Source: Brevundimonas sp. SORGH_AS_0993 (lineage in GTDB: Bacteria; Pseudomonadota; Alphaproteobacteria; Caulobacterales; Caulobacteraceae). Taken from it: 64,000 nt of DNA. The stretch covers positions 935,001 through 999,000 of the forward strand of contig NZ_JAUTAH010000001.1 of assembly GCF_030818545.1 (NCBI RefSeq), given 5' to 3'. Every line of letters starts with the position of its first letter. Position 1 is the stretch's first letter. The notes below the pieces were generated by a model that was given only the letters and a program-made list of their open reading frames with translations, was not told the DNA's origin and did not search any database. Positions 28,484 to 38,953 of this stretch are shown piece after piece. The position numbers and the translations under genes are program-made.

Positions 28484-29269
28484 TCAAATCAGGCCGGCCA
28501 GGGGCGAGGACGGATCGGCGTACATCCGCCTGGGCATGCGTCCGGCCAGATAGGCGTCGCGTCCGGCGACGACGGCATGCTTCATGGCGCGGGCCATGCG
28601 GATCGGGTCCTTCGCCCCGGCGATGGCGGTGTTCATCAGCACGGCGTCGCAGCCCAGTTCCATCGCGCGCGTCGCGTCCGAGGCCGTGCCGACGCCCGCG
28701 TCCACCAGAACCGGCACCTTGGACTGCTCGACGATCAGGCGGACATTGACCTCGTTCTGGATGCCCAGGCCCGAGCCGATCGGGGCGGCGGCCGGCATGA
28801 TGGCCGCGGCGCCAGCGTCCTCCAGACGCTTGGCCATCACCACGTCGTCGGTGCAATACACCATGACGTCGAACCCGTCCTTGATCAGCAGGTCCAGCGC
28901 TCGCAGCGTCTCGATCATGTCGGGATAGAGGTGGGCGGTGTTGGACAGCACCTCCAGCTTGACCAGGCTCCAGCCGCCGGCCTCGCGCGCCAGGCGCAAG
29001 GTCCGCACAGCATCCTCGCCGGTGAAACAGCCGGCTGTGTTGGGCAGGAAGGTGAACCGATCCGGCTTCACATAATCGACCAGCATCGGCTGGTTCGGGT
29101 CGGTCAGGTTCACGCGGCGCACCGCCACGGTCACGATCTCCGCGCCGGCGGCCTCGGCGGCGGCGGCGTTCTGGGCGTAGTCGGCGTATTTGCCGGTGCC
29201 CACGATCAGGCGCGAGGTGAAGGTGCGGCCCGCAACGGACCAAGTTTCAGCGGCGGCGTTATCGGTCAT
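28484..29269 (-). CDS. thiG: Thiazole synthase ThiG
   Basis: A 261-residue TIM-barrel enzyme that forms the thiazole phosphate of thiamine from DXP, dehydroglycine and ThiS thiocarboxylate. The Schiff-base Lys is Lys104 in SLVKLEVL; the phosphate-binding [13 protein letters not shown] and [10 protein letters not shown] are intact. It lies downstream of thiS on the same strand, but the two are separated by a 370-bp stretch with a degraded toxin gene. Confidence 0.94.
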   Translation of the reverse strand: MTDNAAAETWSVAGRTFTSRLIVGTGKYADYAQNAAAAEAAGAEIVTVAVRRVNLTDPNQPMLVDYVKPDRFTFLPNTAGCFTGEDAVRTLRLAREAGGWSLVKLEVLSNTAHLYPDMIETLRALDLLIKDGFDVMVYCTDDVVMAKRLEDAGAAAIMPAAAPIGSGLGIQNEVNVRLIVEQSKVPVLVDAGVGTASDATRAMELGCDAVLMNTAIAGAKDPIRMARAMKHAVVAGRDAYLAGRMPRRMYADPSSPLAGLI

Positions 29270-29412
29270 GGCCCTGACCTAAGCCTCCCGCCGCCGATGT
29301 CAAAGGTCGCATCGATCACGCCGCGTTGCGCCCCGCCGCAGATGGGCCAAATTAAGTAGACCAAGTTTATTCGGAGGCCACGCCTGGAAACGGTCAATGT
29401 CCACCAGCTTCT

Positions 29413-29641
29413 CGGGCTCAGGCTTTTCAGGTCGATGCGAGACGATTGCGTGCGATGTTGCTGGCCGCCCGATACGAAGACGTCGAGGTTTCAGGCGATC
29501 ACGCTCTCGCCCTCGGGCGGCTCGAAGCGATCCACAGGGATCCGTTCGACCGGCTCCTGCTGGCTCAGGCTATGGTCGAAGAAGCGACGCTTCTGACCCC
29601 GGATCTTCTCGGCCGCTACCCCGGCCCATCCTCAAGGTTGA
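29413..29641 (+). pseudogene. Remnant of a VapC-like PIN-domain toxin gene
   Basis: One frame reads FQVDARRLRAMLLAARYEDV and continues with SGDHALALGRLEAIHRDPFDRLLLAQA to LLTPDLLGRYPG. This is the C-terminal half of a VapC PIN nuclease; HRDPFDRLL carries conserved acidic residues. The N-terminal half with the first catalytic Asp is missing (an in-frame stop lies at 29353 and the sequence between is not PIN-like). The expected end YPGPILKV is reached only after a one-base frameshift near 29625. No VapB antitoxin gene is seen. This fills the thiS-thiG gap of about 370 bp; the rest of it (29270-29412) shows nothing recognisable. Confidence 0.75.
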
Positions 29642-29842
29642 TCACCCGCCCCCGACGAACTGGACCAGTTCGATGCGGTCTCCCTCCAGGACCGGCGTGG
29701 CGCCGTGAAGGGACTTGGGCACGATTTCCAGATTGCGCTCCACTGCCACCTTGCGCGGGTCCAGCGACACCTCTTCGACCAGGGCCAGGATGGTCTGCGC
29801 CTGAACCTGGCGCGGTTCGCCGTTCAACAGGATCTGAGGCAT
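29642..29842 (-). CDS. thiS: Sulfur carrier protein ThiS
   Basis: A 66-residue ubiquitin-like protein ending in VGGG, so it carries the C-terminal Gly-Gly needed for thiocarboxylation by ThiF. MPQILLNGEPRQV at the start and VLEGDRIELVQFVGGG at the end are typical. It donates sulfur to ThiG. The start is at 29842. Confidence 0.92.
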   Translation of the reverse strand: MPQILLNGEPRQVQAQTILALVEEVSLDPRKVAVERNLEIVPKSLHGATPVLEGDRIELVQFVGGG

Positions 29843-29903
29843 GAGGGGCTCCCGACGCTTGCGCCGCCGGGACATAGAGGCTGCGACGCCTGCGCGCCAG
29901 CCG

Positions 29904-29999
29904 TCAGCCGATCTCCAGCACGAAGGCGCCGATCGCGACCGCCAGGGCGGCGCAGGCGGCGATCGCCGCGCGAAGAAGCAGTTTGCCGTTCTGGACCAT
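29904..29999 (-). CDS. Small single-span membrane protein, 31 residues
   Basis: The ATG at 29999 has GGGAGG five to six bases upstream. The product has a short polar N-terminus with two positive residues and one hydrophobic helix (AAIAACAALAVAIGAFVLEI), ending one residue later. It sits 61 bp upstream of thiS on the same strand and may be in its transcript. The family was not recognised. Confidence 0.5.
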   Translation of the reverse strand: MVQNGKLLLRAAIAACAALAVAIGAFVLEIG

Positions 30000-30180
30000 C
30001 GCGCCCTCCCTGGCCCCGTCCCTACGAGGGACGGATGCGGCGCACGTTGCGAAATCCGGGCCAGCCGCACCGGCCTGACCATGCCGCCGGGGAAACTTCC
30101 CCATTTGGACCGTTTGACCCGCGCCTCGCGTCCGCTAAAAGGCCCCTCTTGTGCTGCAGCCGCCGCCGATTCCGGAGATC

Positions 30181-30627
30181 ATGGCCGAAACGCCCGCGAT
30201 CCATGTGCTGAACGGTCCCAACCTGAACCTGCTCGGGGTTCGGGAGCCGCACATCTATGGCCGTGAGACCCTGGCGGACATTGAGGCGCGCTGCGTGGCC
30301 GTGGCCGACGGCGCCAAGGTGACGTTTCGCCAGACCAACCACGAGGGTGTGCTGATCGACTGGATTCAGGAGGCGCGTGAAAACGCCGACGCCCTGATCC
30401 TGAACCCCGCCGCCTACGGCCACACCTCGGTGGCCCTGCACGACGCGCTGAAGACGCTGACGATTCCGGTGATCGAGCTGCATCTGTCCAATCCGGCGGC
30501 GCGCGAGGCGTTTCGCCATCACTCCTATGTGTCGTCCGCGGCGACCGGCGTCATCGCCGGTTTCGGCGCGCACGGCTATGAATTGGCCGTCCAGGCCGCC
30601 CTCCACCGCATTCGGGAACGCGGCTGA
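30181..30627 (+). CDS. aroQ: Type II 3-dehydroquinate dehydratase
   Basis: A 148-residue enzyme of the shikimate pathway (3-dehydroquinate to 3-dehydroshikimate). [17 protein letters not shown] contains the catalytic Tyr and [20 protein letters not shown] the catalytic His region. The ATG at 30181 with GGAG upstream is preferred to an in-frame start at 30151. It heads the aroQ-accB-accC-aat string seen in many Alphaproteobacteria. Confidence 0.95.
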   Translation: MAETPAIHVLNGPNLNLLGVREPHIYGRETLADIEARCVAVADGAKVTFRQTNHEGVLIDWIQEARENADALILNPAAYGHTSVALHDALKTLTIPVIELHLSNPAAREAFRHHSYVSSAATGVIAGFGAHGYELAVQAALHRIRERG

Positions 30628-30672
30628 TCGCCGCCCCCGTTTCTTCACAGACGAAAGACAAGGCGCATTCCA

Positions 30673-31158
30673 ATGGCCGATGACAAGAAACACGCCGAGA
30701 TCGACGCCGCCCTGGTTCGCCAGCTGGCCGAAATCCTGAACGAGACCGACCTGACCGAGGTCGAGGTCGAACGCGGCGAACTTCGCATCCGCGTCGCCCG
30801 CGAAATCACCGTCAACGCCGCCCCGGTCCAGTACGCCGCCGCGCCGGCGCCTGTGGCCGCCGCGGCGCCCGCGACTGCGGCCGCCATGCCAAGCGATCCG
30901 GCCACCATCGTCGCCCGCGCCGGCGAAGAGGTGAAGTCGCCGATGGTCGGCACCGCCTATCTGCAGCCTTCGCCCGAGGCCGCGCCGTTCGTCCAGCCGG
31001 GAGACAAGGTCAAGAAGGGCCAGACCCTGCTGATCGTCGAAGCCATGAAGACCATGAACCCGATCCAGGCGCCGCGCGACGGCGTGGTGGCCGACATCCT
31101 GGTCGGCGACGCCCAGCCGGTCGAATTCGGCGAACCGCTCGTCCTGCTGGAAGCCTAA
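30673..31158 (+). CDS. accB: Biotin carboxyl carrier protein of acetyl-CoA carboxylase
   Basis: 161 residues: an N-terminal helix (VRQLAEILNETDLTEVEVE), an Ala/Pro-rich flexible linker and a C-terminal biotinyl domain. Lys126 in EAMKTMNPI is the biotin attachment site. It carries carboxyl groups between AccC and AccAD in fatty-acid synthesis. It lies 10 bp before accC. Confidence 0.95.
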   Translation: MADDKKHAEIDAALVRQLAEILNETDLTEVEVERGELRIRVAREITVNAAPVQYAAAPAPVAAAAPATAAAMPSDPATIVARAGEEVKSPMVGTAYLQPSPEAAPFVQPGDKVKKGQTLLIVEAMKTMNPIQAPRDGVVADILVGDAQPVEFGEPLVLLEA

Positions 31159-31167
31159 GGCGCCCTG

Positions 31168-32520
<1,353 letters not shown>

Positions 32521-33284
32521 CCGACCCCGATTTCAGCGCCAGCGGGCCGTTCGGCGGTTTCGGCCCCGAGGACCTGCTGGCCTGTTACGCCCGGGGCGTG
32601 TTTCCGATGGCCGAGGCGCGCGACGATCCGCGCGTCTTCATCATCGAACCGGACCAGCGCGGCGTCATTCCGCTGGACGCCTTCCACATCCCCAGCCGCC
32701 TGCGTCGCACCGTGCGGAGCGAGCCCTTCGACATCCGCGTCGACACCGCCTTCGAGGCGGTGCTGGACGGCTGCGCGGCGGCGCAAGGGAAGGACCGCCA
32801 GGATACCTGGATCAACGCTCCGATCCGCCGTCTGTACGCAGCCCTGTTCGCCATGGGCCATGTCCATTCCATCGAATGCTGGCGGGACGAGCGGCTGGTC
32901 GGCGGCCTGTACGGCGTGTCGCTGGGTGGCGCCTTCTTCGGCGAGAGCATGTTCAGCCGTGTGCGCGACGCCTCCAAGGTCGCCCTTGTCCATCTGGTCG
33001 CGCGATTGAGACGGGGCGGCTGGACCCTGCTGGACGCCCAGTTCCTGACCGAACACCTCAGCCAGTTCGGGGCGGTCGAAACGCCTCAGGCGGTCTATCT
33101 GCGCCGACTGAAACCGGCGCTCGGCGTCCAGCCGAACCTTGCGGCCCTGACCGCACCCCTGACCGGCGCAGAGGCGGTCGAACTGGCCTTGGCGCCCGCC
33201 TGAGCGTCTGTCCGGACACGATTGGCGGCCCGTCCGGACAGGGTTCCGCTGGCGTTTCGCCGCCTCGGGCCGGCATTGCGGCGC

Positions 33285-34073
33285 ATGACCCAAGCTCCAG
33301 CCCAAGCCCCCGCCCGACCGCAAGTCCAATCTTCGACGCGCCCGTCCCTGTGGCGTGACATCGTGGAGAACGCCGTCACCCTGGCCGTCGCCCTGATCGT
33401 CGCCGTCCTGCTGCGGATCGTCCTGGTCCAGCCCTTCACCATCCCCTCCTCTTCCATGGAGCCGGGGCTGATCACCGGCGACTACATCGTGGTGTCGCAA
33501 TTCGCCTATGGCTGGAGCCCCGCCTCCCTGCCGCTGAACACCCGTATGTCGAAGCGTCGGCTGTTCGGCCATGGGCCGGCGCGGGGCGACGTCGTAGTCT
33601 TCCGCCGGCCCCACGACCCCGCCCAGGTCTGGATCAAGCGCGTCATCGGCCTGCCGGGCGATACGGTTCAGGTTCGCCGGGGCGTGGTCTATGTCAATGG
33701 ACAACCCATCCTCCACACGCCCCTGCGCCTCACCCATGACAAGGACGCGCCGCAACGGCCGGTGCTGGAAACAAGAGAAACCCTGGCCGACGGCCCCGCC
33801 TATCTGACCTATGACGGGGGCGAAGGGCTGCCCGGCGACGACACCCCGGTCTATCGAGTACCGCAGGGCCAGTATTTCATGATGGGCGACAACCGCGACA
33901 ACTCGTTGGACAGCCGCTGGCCTGCGGACCTGGGCGTCGGCTTCCTGCCGGCCGGGAACATCATCGGTCGCGCCGAATGGATTCTGCTGTCGTGGAATCC
34001 CGGCGCCAGCCTGTTCAAGCCCTGGACCTGGCTGGACCTGCGCCCGGACAGATTCCTGGTCCGTATCCGTTAG
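33285..34073 (+). CDS. lepB: Signal peptidase I
   Basis: A 262-residue membrane-bound protease that removes Sec signal peptides. It has a transmembrane helix (NAVTLAVALIVAVLLRIVLV), the catalytic Ser57 in PSSSMEPG, Lys118 in WIKRVIGLPGD and the late GDNRDNSLDSR block. It lies among fatty-acid/Aat genes, not beside rnc-era where alphaproteobacterial lepB usually lies, so it may be a second copy. It overlaps the convergent EF-hand gene by 4 bp. Confidence 0.92.
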   Translation: MTQAPAQAPARPQVQSSTRPSLWRDIVENAVTLAVALIVAVLLRIVLVQPFTIPSSSMEPGLITGDYIVVSQFAYGWSPASLPLNTRMSKRRLFGHGPARGDVVVFRRPHDPAQVWIKRVIGLPGDTVQVRRGVVYVNGQPILHTPLRLTHDKDAPQRPVLETRETLADGPAYLTYDGGEGLPGDDTPVYRVPQGQYFMMGDNRDNSLDSRWPADLGVGFLPAGNIIGRAEWILLSWNPGASLFKPWTWLDLRPDRFLVRIR

Positions 34074-34453
34074 CGGGCCAGATATTCGTCGCGGCTCAGA
34101 ACGCCGTCGTGGTTGCGGTCCAGACGCGCGAACCGTTCGGCGTCCGCCCCCTTGGACTGGTACGACGAGTGGACCAGAGACGACTGGGCCAAAGACGACT
34201 GGGCCAGAGACGGCGCGGCCACCGCCCCCAGTGCCAGCCCCGCCCCGGCGGCGGCGATCAGGGCGCGCCAGCCGCTGAGGGTCTTCGTCGGCCTGCGCGC
34301 GGCGCCGTCCAGTTCGGCCTCGATGAATTGACGGATGGCGTCGCTGGCCGTCCGACCTTCGGCCCGGCATCGCGCCATGAAGGCGGTCTTGATCGGATGC
34401 GACAGCCGAATCTCGACCGTCTCGCTCTTTTTCGGGGCTCGTGGACGTCTCAT
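34070..34453 (-). CDS. Ribbon-helix-helix / transmembrane / EF-hand protein
   Basis: A 127-residue protein with an unusual order. Residues 10-50 (SETVEIRLSHPIKTAFMARC, then EGRTASDAIRQFIEAEL) look like a CopG/Arc-type ribbon-helix-helix DNA-binding unit. Residues 62-85 form one hydrophobic helix. A short repetitive Ser/Gln stretch (AQSSLAQSSL) leads to a single EF-hand loop DRNHDGVLSRDE at the C-terminus, ending in YLAR. With the N-terminus in the cytoplasm the EF-hand would face the periplasm. It could be a membrane-held regulator that senses Ca2+, but a membrane protein with an incidental N-terminal similarity is possible. Confidence 0.6.
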   Translation of the reverse strand: MRRPRAPKKSETVEIRLSHPIKTAFMARCRAEGRTASDAIRQFIEAELDGAARRPTKTLSGWRALIAAAGAGLALGAVAAPSLAQSSLAQSSLVHSSYQSKGADAERFARLDRNHDGVLSRDEYLAR

Positions 34454-34478
34454 CGCGGCATCCTTCGGCGCGCGCCGG

Positions 34479-35144
34479 TCAGTTCTTACAACCGACCACC
34501 CAAGCGTCGTAGTTGGGGTTCTGAAGGCCGCTGACGGCCGGGGAAGAGGCGAACATCCAGCCGCGGAAAATCTGGCGCGGATCGGCCGGGCCGTTCACCC
34601 GCGACGACTGCAGGGTGACATCGACATAGGCGATGGCGTCTTCCGTCAATTCGTCGGGCGTCGACACCTCGCAGGCCCGAACGGCGAAGATCAGATTGCG
34701 GTTGAAGCGCACCGGGCGTCCGCCCACCTCGACCTCGAACTTCATCGTCTCGGCCGTCGTCTTGTCGATGGCCTGGATGATCGCGAACTTGCGGCGTTGG
34801 CGGCGGGCGGGCGTCGCCGGCTGGTCGATGGCCTTTTCGACCACTGGGGTTTCGGCCTTGAGCTCCGCGTCGGCCTTTTCCTCGACCGCCTCGTCCTCGG
34901 CGATCACCACGGTCGGCGGCGGGGTGACGGCGACGGGGCTTCTGGGCGCTGGCCCGCCGGCCGGCGGGCTTTCCGTCGGCGCCTCGGAGGCGGTGGTCTT
35001 CTTGGTCCGCAGAATGTCGCCGATCGGATCCTGTACCGGGCGGGCGTCTCTTGGCGCGTCCTGAAGCACGCTGGCGGTCACGGCCCCGGCGCTAAGCACG
35101 CCCAGCACCGCCGCCACGCCCATCAGCAGGCGCGCGCGTCTCAC
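34479..35144 (-). CDS. DUF2155 domain exported protein
   Basis: A 221-residue protein with an N-terminal signal/anchor (LLMGVAAVLGVLSAGAVTAS), an acidic/Pro-rich linker and a C-terminal DUF2155 domain (MKFEVEVGGRPVRFNRNLIFAVRACEV through RGWMFASSPAVSGLQNPNYDAWVVGC). The GTG at 35144 overlaps the NDUFA12 stop (GTGA). The pairing with NDUFA12 is common in Alphaproteobacteria; the role of DUF2155 is unknown. Two conserved Cys could form a disulphide in the periplasm. Confidence 0.85.
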   Translation of the reverse strand: MRRARLLMGVAAVLGVLSAGAVTASVLQDAPRDARPVQDPIGDILRTKKTTASEAPTESPPAGGPAPRSPVAVTPPPTVVIAEDEAVEEKADAELKAETPVVEKAIDQPATPARRQRRKFAIIQAIDKTTAETMKFEVEVGGRPVRFNRNLIFAVRACEVSTPDELTEDAIAYVDVTLQSSRVNGPADPRQIFRGWMFASSPAVSGLQNPNYDAWVVGCKN

Positions 35145-35533
35145 TCGGGCGTCCAGGCCTGATAATCGCCGGTGGCGGCGGGGCGCTTCGCCTCTGCGGC
35201 CAGGGAGCCTTGCGGCCTCCACGCCATCGGCGTTCCGGTGAAGTTGGGCAGGTGGTCCTTCTCCCACGCCCGGCGCGGCAGGGGCGCCTCCGTCGGCGGC
35301 TGGTCGAAGGTGTAGCGCAGCCAGCCGTGCCAATCCGGCGGCACCTTGGAGGCGTCGGCGTAACCTTCGTAGATCACCCAGCGGCGACGGCGGCCGTCAT
35401 AGCTCGTGTTGTCGCGGGATTCGTAATATTTGTTGCCGAACTGATCGGTCCCGACATAGCGGCCACGCTTGGCGATCGTGAAGAGGGTGCCGATCGTGGC
35501 CCCGTTCCACCAAGCGAAAATCTTGTTCAGCAC
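35141..35533 (-). CDS. NDUFA12-like NADH:ubiquinone oxidoreductase accessory subunit
   Basis: A 130-residue homologue of the mitochondrial Complex I subunit NDUFA12 (B17.2). WWNGATIGTLFTIAKRGRYVGTD, YYESRDNTSYDGRRRRWVIYEGYADASKVPPDWHGWLRY and WEKDHLPNFTGTPMAW are characteristic. The start is the GTG at 35533, since upstream sequence in frame is not family-like. It would bind the peripheral arm of Complex I on the cytoplasmic side. Confidence 0.9.
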   Translation of the reverse strand: MLNKIFAWWNGATIGTLFTIAKRGRYVGTDQFGNKYYESRDNTSYDGRRRRWVIYEGYADASKVPPDWHGWLRYTFDQPPTEAPLPRRAWEKDHLPNFTGTPMAWRPQGSLAAEAKRPAATGDYQAWTPE

Positions 35534-35735
35534 GTCTTCACCCACACGAAATCCGCCGCGAGGGGAGGCTCGCCGGCTGCGCGCGATCATAGAAACCCGC
35601 AGCGCCTTCGTCCAGCACCGAGGCGATGAGGTCAAAATCGATATCTTGTGGGAAACCCGGCTCCGCCCCACCATATCTATTGGATCACGCTCCGCCTGGC
35701 CCTAGGCTCGTCCCAAACCTCGGGGAGACGCCGCC

Positions 35736-38384
35736 ATGCGCTTTCAATCCGGCTTCGCCGCCCTTGCGGATCGAGTCGCGATGGAGCTGCGCGCCGTCGA
35801 ACGCGCGGCGACGGTGCAGACGGTCCTGGCGCCCGCCGGCTGGTCCGACGCCCAGATCGAGGCCTGGCTGGACTGGCTGGAAGCCGAGGGCGCCGACGCC
35901 GATCCGACCGGCGACTGGCTGGACGGCGGCCCCGACGCCTGGTGCGCGGCTCTGGCGGCGCGCGGGCTGGTCTTGGGCGTCTTGGCCGACCGCGCCGAGG
36001 CGGATCGCTTTTGCGCCGAACTGGCGGCCACCTTCAAACTGGGTCTGGCGGCGCCGGTCGGCGCACCCGCGCCGACCCTCGACATCGTCGATCTGACCGA
36101 TCCGACCGCCGCCGCCCGTCTGCAGGCCCGGCGCGGAGACGAGTTCGCCGCGCGTCTGGGCGCCCAGGCGGCCCAGGCCCTGGCCGAGGCCCTGTCGGCC
36201 GTCGCCGATGCGGTGGATCGGTGCGAGGGGCCGCGCGGCGACTGCGGCGACCCGGCGCGCAACCCGGCCCTGGGGCGCGTTGCGGCGACGGCTCGGCGCT
36301 GCGGCGCTTCGGACGCCGACATTCTGCGCGCCATCGACGGCGAGCGGCCGACCCTGTCGCCCCAGCCCGTGGTCGACTTGCCGCCCCTGGTCGCCCTGGC
36401 CGACCGCACCCAGATCGCGGCCGGCGCGCCCGAAACCCTGACGGCGGCCGAGGCGGCGCTGGACGGCGGCCTGATCCTGACCTTCAGCCGGCGCGACGCC
36501 GAGACGGCCGCCGTCCCTGCGCCGGCCGGTGTCGTCCTGAACCTCGCCGCCGCCCTTGCGCTGGACGCCGACACCCTTCCCCCTCTGCTCCCCCTGGCCG
36601 CCTTGGCCCGCCTTTGGACCTTCGCCCTGGACCTGGTCTCGGACAAGGCCGCGCCCATCGCCCTGGGGCTGGAGGGTCTGCTGGAGGCCGTCGTCCCGGC
36701 CGGCGGCGACCTTGCCGCGCGGGCGCAAGCCCTGGCAGGCGTGGTTGCGGCCTCTACCGCCCAAGCCTCCGTGGAACTGGCCGCCCTGCGCGGCCCCTGC
36801 CCCGATTGGGACGATCACAAGGCCGCGACGGCGGACGCCGCCCGGTCGCGGCTCGCCGGCCTCAAGGCCAATCCAGACCCGCTGGCCGCCGTCGCCGCCA
36901 AGCTGTTTCCCAAGCCCTCCGCCCAACGTCGACACGCGACGATCGGCCTGTTCGTGGACGACGTCGAGGCGCGACTGCGCCTGGGGCTGGGGCAGCCCTC
37001 TCTCATAGACCTGTTCCAGACGGCGGACGGCGAGATCGGCCGCCGCCTGAATCCCCCCCTGGCCGCCGCCCTGAAATCCGCCGGCGGCGATGTGGCAGCG
37101 GCCGAGCGTCACCTGTTCGGCCGTCGCACTCTGGTCGAAGCGCCGGGTCTGGACCATGCGGGGCTGCGCGTCCTGGGCTTCACAGACATCGAACTGGCCG
37201 CCGTCGAAACCGCCTTGTCCGCCGCCGACAGTTTCGACGCCGTCTTCACCGCCCCGGTGCTGGACTCCGGCTTCATCCGCGACGTCTTGGGCATCGAGGA
37301 CGGAGACGGCCCGCTTCTGACGCTGTTGGGCGTATCGGAAGAGGCCGAGGCTCTGGCCGCGCGCTGGGTCTTCGGCCATGGCGACCTCTCAAGCTGGGCG
37401 GGCGCGCCCGCCGCCCCGTCGGACTTTCTCGCCGACCTCCTGGCCGATCCGTCCCGGACAACGGCGACCCTGCGCGCCGCTGTCGAGCCGTTCAGCGACG
37501 TCCCCGATCCGACCGTCCAGGCGATGGACTGGCGCGCCGGGCCGACCCAGGCCGCGCGCCTGCTCGGCCAGGCGGCTCTGGACGGGCGCCGCGCCATCCG
37601 ACTGGCGCGCGCCGCCCCGCCGGCGACGCCGCTCCTGGACCTGCCGTCCGCCGAAGCCCCTGCCCGCGTCGAGTCCGCCCGCCCCTCGCCCGCCCCGCCG
37701 CAGGAGCGCGTGGTCGAACGGGTCGTCGAACGCGCCCCCGCCCGCCGCAAGCTGCCCGACCGCCGCAAGGGCTATATCCAGAAGGCCGCCGTCGGGGGTC
37801 ACAAGGTCTATATTCACACCGGCGAGTACGAAGACGGCGAACTGGGCGAGATATTCATCGACATGCACAAGGAAGGCGCCGCCTTCCGCAGCCTGATGAA
37901 CAACTTCGCCATCGCCATCTCCATCGGCCTGCAATACGGCGTGCCGCTGGACGAGTTCGTGGACGCCTTCGTCTTCACCCGGTTCGAGCCGGCGGGCCGC
38001 GTCACCGGCAATGACTCCATTCGCTCGGCCACCTCGATCCTGGACTATATCTTCCGCGAGCTGGGTGTTTCCTATCTGGACCGGCACGAACTGGCCAACG
38101 CCGCGCCCGAGACGGGCGCCGACGGCCTGGACGAAAAGCCGGAAGGCGAGGCCGTTCCCGCCGCCCGCTTCATCTCCAAAGGTTTCGCTCGCGGCTCGGC
38201 GCCCGACAATCTGGTCGTCCTGCCCTTCGGCAAGAAGGCCGAGCCCGAGGCCCGGCCCGTCGCCGCGACCGAGGCCGTCGCCTGCCCGGCCTGCGGCGAT
38301 TTCAGCCTGCAGCGACGCGGCGGAACCTGGGTCTGCGACACCTGCGGCGCCGCGCCGGCCCTGCAGGGCGGCGATCAGGTTTAA
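35736..38384 (+). CDS. Degenerate NrdJ-like protein with TSCPD domain and zinc ribbon
   Basis: An 882-residue protein. The C-terminal third is clearly that of vitamin B12-dependent (class II) ribonucleotide reductase: residues ~670-790 ([12 protein letters not shown] through [20 protein letters not shown]) are the TSCPD domain, and a zinc ribbon CPAC...CDTC lies at 850-870. Upstream segments recall the NrdJ order in weak form ([32 protein letters not shown] followed by [19 protein letters not shown]). The catalytic barrel motifs are gone: no NPCxE radical-Cys motif, no paired redox Cys, and an Ala/Asp-rich divergent sequence. It has a GGGAG ribosome site. It is probably not a reductase; a regulator or partner of true NrdJ is one possibility. 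Confidence 0.78.
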   Translation: MRFQSGFAALADRVAMELRAVERAATVQTVLAPAGWSDAQIEAWLDWLEAEGADADPTGDWLDGGPDAWCAALAARGLVLGVLADRAEADRFCAELAATFKLGLAAPVGAPAPTLDIVDLTDPTAAARLQARRGDEFAARLGAQAAQALAEALSAVADAVDRCEGPRGDCGDPARNPALGRVAATARRCGASDADILRAIDGERPTLSPQPVVDLPPLVALADRTQIAAGAPETLTAAEAALDGGLILTFSRRDAETAAVPAPAGVVLNLAAALALDADTLPPLLPLAALARLWTFALDLVSDKAAPIALGLEGLLEAVVPAGGDLAARAQALAGVVAASTAQASVELAALRGPCPDWDDHKAATADAARSRLAGLKANPDPLAAVAAKLFPKPSAQRRHATIGLFVDDVEARLRLGLGQPSLIDLFQTADGEIGRRLNPPLAAALKSAGGDVAAAERHLFGRRTLVEAPGLDHAGLRVLGFTDIELAAVETALSAADSFDAVFTAPVLDSGFIRDVLGIEDGDGPLLTLLGVSEEAEALAARWVFGHGDLSSWAGAPAAPSDFLADLLADPSRTTATLRAAVEPFSDVPDPTVQAMDWRAGPTQAARLLGQAALDGRRAIRLARAAPPATPLLDLPSAEAPARVESARPSPAPPQERVVERVVERAPARRKLPDRRKGYIQKAAVGGHKVYIHTGEYEDGELGEIFIDMHKEGAAFRSLMNNFAIAISIGLQYGVPLDEFVDAFVFTRFEPAGRVTGNDSIRSATSILDYIFRELGVSYLDRHELANAAPETGADGLDEKPEGEAVPAARFISKGFARGSAPDNLVVLPFGKKAEPEARPVAATEAVACPACGDFSLQRRGGTWVCDTCGAAPALQGGDQV

Positions 38385-38440
38385 ATTAAGGGATGTGGCC
38401 TAGGGCTTGCTTGAGACGATCGAACGTCGGAGCCCGGTCC

Positions 38441-38935
38441 ATGAAACGCACAATCCGCCTCGGCCTGGCCGCAGCCGCCGTCCTGGCCTTCGCCGCGCCC
38501 GCCTGGGCTCAGAACGCGGGCCAGATCGCCAGCGTCCGTCGCGGCGCCTCCTGCAGCGGCTGCAACCTGTTCCAGGCTGACTTCTCCGGTCTTGACGCGC
38601 GCGGGCTGAACCTTTCACGCTCACGCCTGCGCCAGGCGGACCTCAGCCTCAGCATCATGAACCGCACCCGCTTCAACGGGGCCGATCTGCGCGATGTCGA
38701 GGCCTATGGCGGCGTCTTCTCGGGCTCCAGCTTCGCCGGCACCAACCTGACCAACGCCAGTTTCGTGGGCGCCTATCTGGAAGGGGCCAACTTCTCGGGC
38801 GCGACCCTGTCTGGAACCAATCTGTCCGGCGCACAACTGGCCCGCGCCACGGGCCTGACCCAGAGCCAGCTGAACCGGGCCTGCGGCGACGCCTCCACGA
38901 TTCTGCCGGGTTCCCTGCGCATTCGCGCCTGCTGA
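38441..38935 (+). CDS. Exported pentapeptide-repeat protein, short paralogue
   Basis: A 164-residue protein with a Sec signal peptide (cleavage likely after AWA, residue 23), a CSGC pair (Cys38, Cys41), then about 16 pentapeptide repeats of A(D/N)LXX type (FQADFSGLDARGLNLSRS), which form a right-handed beta-helix. The C-terminus LTQSQLNRACGDASTILPG ends in Cys164. It would be periplasmic, with its repeat coil capped by cysteines at both ends. It is a paralogue of the gene at 39017. The function is unknown. Confidence 0.85.
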   Translation: MKRTIRLGLAAAAVLAFAAPAWAQNAGQIASVRRGASCSGCNLFQADFSGLDARGLNLSRSRLRQADLSLSIMNRTRFNGADLRDVEAYGGVFSGSSFAGTNLTNASFVGAYLEGANFSGATLSGTNLSGAQLARATGLTQSQLNRACGDASTILPGSLRIRAC

Positions 38936-38953
38936 GGAACACGCCGATTGCCG

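Noticed and set aside
29843-30180. TPP riboswitch upstream of thiS
   Set aside because: The conserved CUGAGA and thi-box elements are not found in either orientation.
34150-34215. Short tandem repeats resembling a CRISPR or satellite
   Set aside because: They encode the AQSSL repeat of the RHH/EF-hand protein; units are too short and have no spacers.
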